Notes under the pieces: generated by a model
Seen by the model: the letters and a program-made list of their open reading frames with translations, nothing else
What the model was told of the DNA's origin: nothing
Databases searched by the model: none
NCBI GenBank assembly: GCA_031263125.1
Contig: JAISGL010000077.1
Span: forward strand, 1-39,441
From: Opitutaceae bacterium
GTDB lineage: Bacteria > Verrucomicrobiota > Verrucomicrobiia > Opitutales > Opitutaceae
Reading direction: 5' to 3'
Length of the DNA: 39,441 nucleotides
Shown: piece by piece, positions 36,577 to 39,441 of the stretch
Layout: every line of letters begins with the position of its first letter
Numbering within the stretch: the stretch's first letter is position 1
Program-made: the position numbers and the translations under genes

Positions 36577-38793
36577 ATGCCCGCCTCCCTCATTCACATC
36601 ACCGGCTCCCAGCCGCTCTTCTTCCTCCAATCCGCCGCGTCAAGCTACGTGATGGGCGTCCATCCGCAAGGCACGCTCTGTCATCTCCATTGGGGGCCGA
36701 AAGTCTCCGACACCGCGCATGACGACTTTGCCGCTTTGCTTGATATTCCCCAACGTCCCTTCAGCACCGCCGTTCTTAATGCCGAAGGCAAACACGTCCC
36801 GCTCGATATTCTCCCCTGCGAATATCCGACGGCCAACACCGGCGACTTCGCCCCGCCCGCGATCGACATCGAGCACGCCGACGGCACGCGCGGTTTCCGA
36901 CTCGCCTACGAAAGCCACCGCGTCATCCCCGGAAAACCCTCCCTGCCCGGCCTGCCGGCAACCTACGTGGAAAACGACAACGAAGCCGCCACGCTCGAAA
37001 TCACCCTCCGCGACACGCCCTCAAATATCGCCGTCATCCTTCGATACACCGTCTTCGCAAACCATGACGCCATCGCCCGTTCCGTCCGCATCACAAACGC
37101 CGGCACGCAGTCCGCCACGCTCCGGCGCGCACTCAGTGCCGCGATCGATTTCCCCGATGCATCCGCGCATTCCCTCGACATGATTCATCTCCCCGGTTCA
37201 TGGGCGCGCGAACGCTGGCTCGAACGCCAGCCGCTTCACTCCGGCGAACAATGGATCGCCAGCCGCCGGGGCGTAAGCAGCCACCAGCACAATCCCTTCT
37301 TCGCGCTTGCATCCTCCGGTGCCGGCGAGGATCACGGCGAGGTTTTCGGATTCAGCCTTGTTTACAGCGGCAACCATGTCGGCGGCATTGATGTTGACCA
37401 ATATGCGCGCCCGCGCGCCCTCACTGGCATTCACCCCGACGGTTTCGCGTGGCGCCTCGCCCCGGGCGAAACTTTTCATGCGCCCGAGGCCGTCCTCGTT
37501 TACTCCTCGCGCGGCCTCGGCGGACTTTCACGCACCTATCACCGCCTTTACCGCGAACGTCTCGTGCGCGGCCCGTGGCGCGATCGCGAGCGCCCCGTTC
37601 TTATCAACAACTGGGAGGCCACCTATTTCGAATTCACCGAGGACAAACTCGTCGCCATCGCCGCCGGTGCAGCCAAAATTGGGTGCGAGCTTTTCGTGCT
37701 CGACGACGGCTGGTTCGGCCACCGCACCGCCCCCGACCGTGCCCTCGGAGATTGGACAACCAACACCGGCAAACTTCCCAATGGCCTCCTCTCCCTCGTC
37801 AAACGCATCAATGACCACGGCCTTTCCTTCGGCCTCTGGTTCGAACCGGAGATGGTTTCCGTCAAAAGCACGCTCTATGAAACCCATCCCGACTGGTGTT
37901 TGCATTTCCCCGGTCGCCCGCGCACCGAAAGCCGGTCACAACTCGTTCTCGACTTCTCCCGCCCCGAGGTCGTGGACAACATCTTCGCGCAAATGGAGGC
38001 GGTCATTTCCTCCGCGCCCATCCGTTACATCAAATGGGACATGAACCGGCACCTTGCCGAAATTGCCTCGGCTGCGCTTCCCCCGGAGCGCCAGGGCGAA
38101 ACCGCGCACCGCCACATCCTCGGTGTCTATGCCCTGCTTGAACGTCTTCTTGCGCGCTTTCCCGACCTGCTCATCGAAGGCTGCTCCGGTGGAGGCGGAC
38201 GCTTCGATCCCGGCATGCTCCACTACACCCCGCAAATCTGGACCAGCGACAACTCCGACGCCATCTCCCGCCTCCGCATCCAGCATGGCACCTCTCTTGT
38301 CTACCCGCCCTGCACGATGGGCGCGCACGTCTCCGCCGTTCCCAATCACCAAGTCCGTCGCACCACGACCCTGCGCACGCGCTGCCACGTCGCGCTCGCG
38401 GGCGTCTTCGGGTTTGAACTCGATCCCAATACGCTCGGCGAAGCCGATCTCGCCGAGGTCGCCGCCCTCACCGCCCTCGCCAGGAAAACCCGCCATCTCG
38501 TCCGTCACGGTGACCTCCACCGCCTCGCCGATCCATTTGCCTCCGACGAAGCCGCGTGGATGCTCGTGCTTCCCGATGGCAGCGAAGCCCTCGTCACGCA
38601 CGTCGTCACGGTCATTCACGCCAACCGGCCCGGCAAACGCCTCCGGCTCCGCGGCCTCACGCCCGACACTTCCTATCGCAACGAACTCAATCCTGCCGAA
38701 CAATGGCGCGGCGATTTCCTGCTCAATGTCGGCCTGCCCGTGAAATACGAGGCGGACTTTGGCAGTGTCCTCTGGTACCTGCGTCGTGTCTGA
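36577..38793 (+). CDS. Alpha-galactosidase, GH36
   Basis: Retaining alpha-galactosidase acting on terminal alpha-1,6 (and other alpha-linked) galactose, 738 residues from ATG 36577. A GTG at 36538 would add 13 residues. Family layout: N-terminal beta-sandwich (about 1-310), TIM barrel with NNWEATYFEF, LDDGWFGHR and GLWFEPEMV, then the catalytic segments IKWDMNR (nucleophile D488) and WTSDNSDA (acid/base D558), and a C-terminal beta-domain ending near VLWYLRRV. Length and residue spacing fit the tetrameric bacterial GH36 enzymes. No signal peptide, so cytoplasmic. It is divergent from the autotransporter operon. Together with the fucosidase and galM it suggests a glycan containing galactose and fucose. 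Confidence 0.94.
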   Translation: MPASLIHITGSQPLFFLQSAASSYVMGVHPQGTLCHLHWGPKVSDTAHDDFAALLDIPQRPFSTAVLNAEGKHVPLDILPCEYPTANTGDFAPPAIDIEHADGTRGFRLAYESHRVIPGKPSLPGLPATYVENDNEAATLEITLRDTPSNIAVILRYTVFANHDAIARSVRITNAGTQSATLRRALSAAIDFPDASAHSLDMIHLPGSWARERWLERQPLHSGEQWIASRRGVSSHQHNPFFALASSGAGEDHGEVFGFSLVYSGNHVGGIDVDQYARPRALTGIHPDGFAWRLAPGETFHAPEAVLVYSSRGLGGLSRTYHRLYRERLVRGPWRDRERPVLINNWEATYFEFTEDKLVAIAAGAAKIGCELFVLDDGWFGHRTAPDRALGDWTTNTGKLPNGLLSLVKRINDHGLSFGLWFEPEMVSVKSTLYETHPDWCLHFPGRPRTESRSQLVLDFSRPEVVDNIFAQMEAVISSAPIRYIKWDMNRHLAEIASAALPPERQGETAHRHILGVYALLERLLARFPDLLIEGCSGGGGRFDPGMLHYTPQIWTSDNSDAISRLRIQHGTSLVYPPCTMGAHVSAVPNHQVRRTTTLRTRCHVALAGVFGFELDPNTLGEADLAEVAALTALARKTRHLVRHGDLHRLADPFASDEAAWMLVLPDGSEALVTHVVTVIHANRPGKRLRLRGLTPDTSYRNELNPAEQWRGDFLLNVGLPVKYEADFGSVLWYLRRV

Positions 38794-39079
38794 CCGGTGG
38801 TTATCGTAGCCTTGAATGCCTGGACCTGATCTGCACGCGCAACCAGTCGGAAAACACTCTCTGGTTGTTACGTGCAACATTGGCGTCGTGTGCGCCAAGG
38901 AAAGATTGGTGCCTCTTGCGGGATGAGAGACCCCGTCGGGCAAGGTATGGTCAACCGCCCCACGCCTGTCCGATTAAGAAGAGATGTTAGATTCATAACA
39001 TGTTTATAATTAAGCTATTATGAAATAAAACCCATGTGATCGATTTGATTTTTTTCGAGCGTTTTGACGGGCTATCACC
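38794..39079. other. Spacer between alpha-galactosidase and transposase remnant
   Basis: No gene is supported. An imperfect inverted repeat with arms 38833-38846 and 38861-38875 (core CAACCAG / CTGGTTG) lies about 40 nt after the galactosidase stop. It could form a terminator hairpin but lacks a T-run. The DNA becomes AT-rich from about 38980, which probably marks the boundary of the insertion sequence; no terminal repeat could be defined. Confidence 0.4.
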
Positions 39080-39441
39080 ATGAATCCCGGCAAAACCATC
39101 CTCTCTCAAATTCTTGATGGTCTCGATCCCAAGGAATTCCGATGTTGCGCATCGTAACATCCCACTCTCAGGCAAACGCACGCCCTGTCGGCTTATGATC
39201 ATTTTGCAGCAATGATATTCGCGCAACTGACCTATCGCGAGAGCTTGCGCGACATCGAGGCGTGCTTGAACGCCCGGCGCAGTTTACTTTATCATTCGGG
39301 CTTTCGCGGCAATATAACACGCACCAATCTGGCTTACGCCAACGAGCATCGTCCGGCGCAACTCTTCGCCAGTGTGGCCGCGCTTCTGATGCGTCGCGCA
39401 CGCAAACTTTACGCCGGCCTCAAGGATGTGCTTGATCTCGA
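39080..39441 (+). pseudogene. IS4-family transposase N-terminus (DUF4372-type), interrupted by a stop codon
   Basis: From ATG 39080 the frame reads MNPGKTILSQILDGLDPKEF, then hits TAA at 39155-39157. The same frame continues as SAYDHFAAMIFAQLTYRESL, then RDIEACLNARRSLLYHSGF and ANEHR, which is the conserved N-terminal domain of many IS4-type transposases. The spacing from the EF motif to SAYDHF is about what I expect for the family, so the lesion looks like a substitution, not a frameshift. The window ends before the DDE catalytic domain. The element is probably inactive unless the stop is read through. Confidence 0.8.

Overview
The window is GC-rich DNA that looks like a member of the Verrucomicrobiota, most likely an Opitutaceae-type bacterium. 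This is inferred from several things. Three TonB-dependent receptors (TBDRs) occur without any SusD partner, and two of them carry a '(I)VELSPF-V' type TonB box that I associate with this group. Four autotransporters are built of autotransporter-associated beta-strand repeats. Start codons lack obvious Shine-Dalgarno sequences, and the spacers are crowded with palindromic repeats. No rRNA, tRNA, CRISPR array, regulator or inner-membrane transporter was seen.

Layout. Two gene clusters converge on a repeat-filled spacer at about 18313-19171. Cluster A (+ strand, 610-18312) holds a 2202-residue autotransporter with Pmp-like repeats, two tandem paralogous TBDRs, a secreted sulfatase, an exported protein of unknown function and an exported aldose 1-epimerase (galM). 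Cluster B (- strand, 36052 down to 19172) holds a 2051-residue Pmp-like autotransporter, a TBDR with a carboxypeptidase-regulatory-like N-terminal domain, two smaller autotransporters, an alpha/beta-hydrolase esterase and a GH29 alpha-L-fucosidase. Its genes are only 20-82 nt apart, so it is probably one operon of about 17 kb. A GH36 alpha-galactosidase is divergent from cluster B (36577-38793). The window ends in a broken IS4-family (DUF4372-type) transposase.

How the genes fit together (inference). Both clusters have the same order: giant adhesin-like autotransporter, then TBDR(s), then carbohydrate-active enzymes. The enzymes (sulfatase, fucosidase, galactosidase, esterase, epimerase) suggest use of a sulfated, acylated glycan rich in fucose and galactose, such as mucin or an algal/host polysaccharide. 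The autotransporters could hold the cell to the substrate, the TBDRs import oligosaccharides, the sulfatase and epimerase act in the periplasm, and the fucosidase and galactosidase, which have no signal peptide, act in the cytoplasm.

Repeats are the most unusual part. Five different hairpin families share a GTAG foot directly next to an 8-bp stem, the signature of REP sequences moved by RAYT (TnpA-REP) transposases. Four units carry these hairpins between shared terminal inverted repeats (CTGATGTTACGC/GCGTAACATCAG). Three of those four are flanked by 7-bp direct repeats, as if MITE-like elements carry REP cargo. A fifth, degenerate copy appears to supply the GTG start codon and signal-peptide n-region of the first TBDR.
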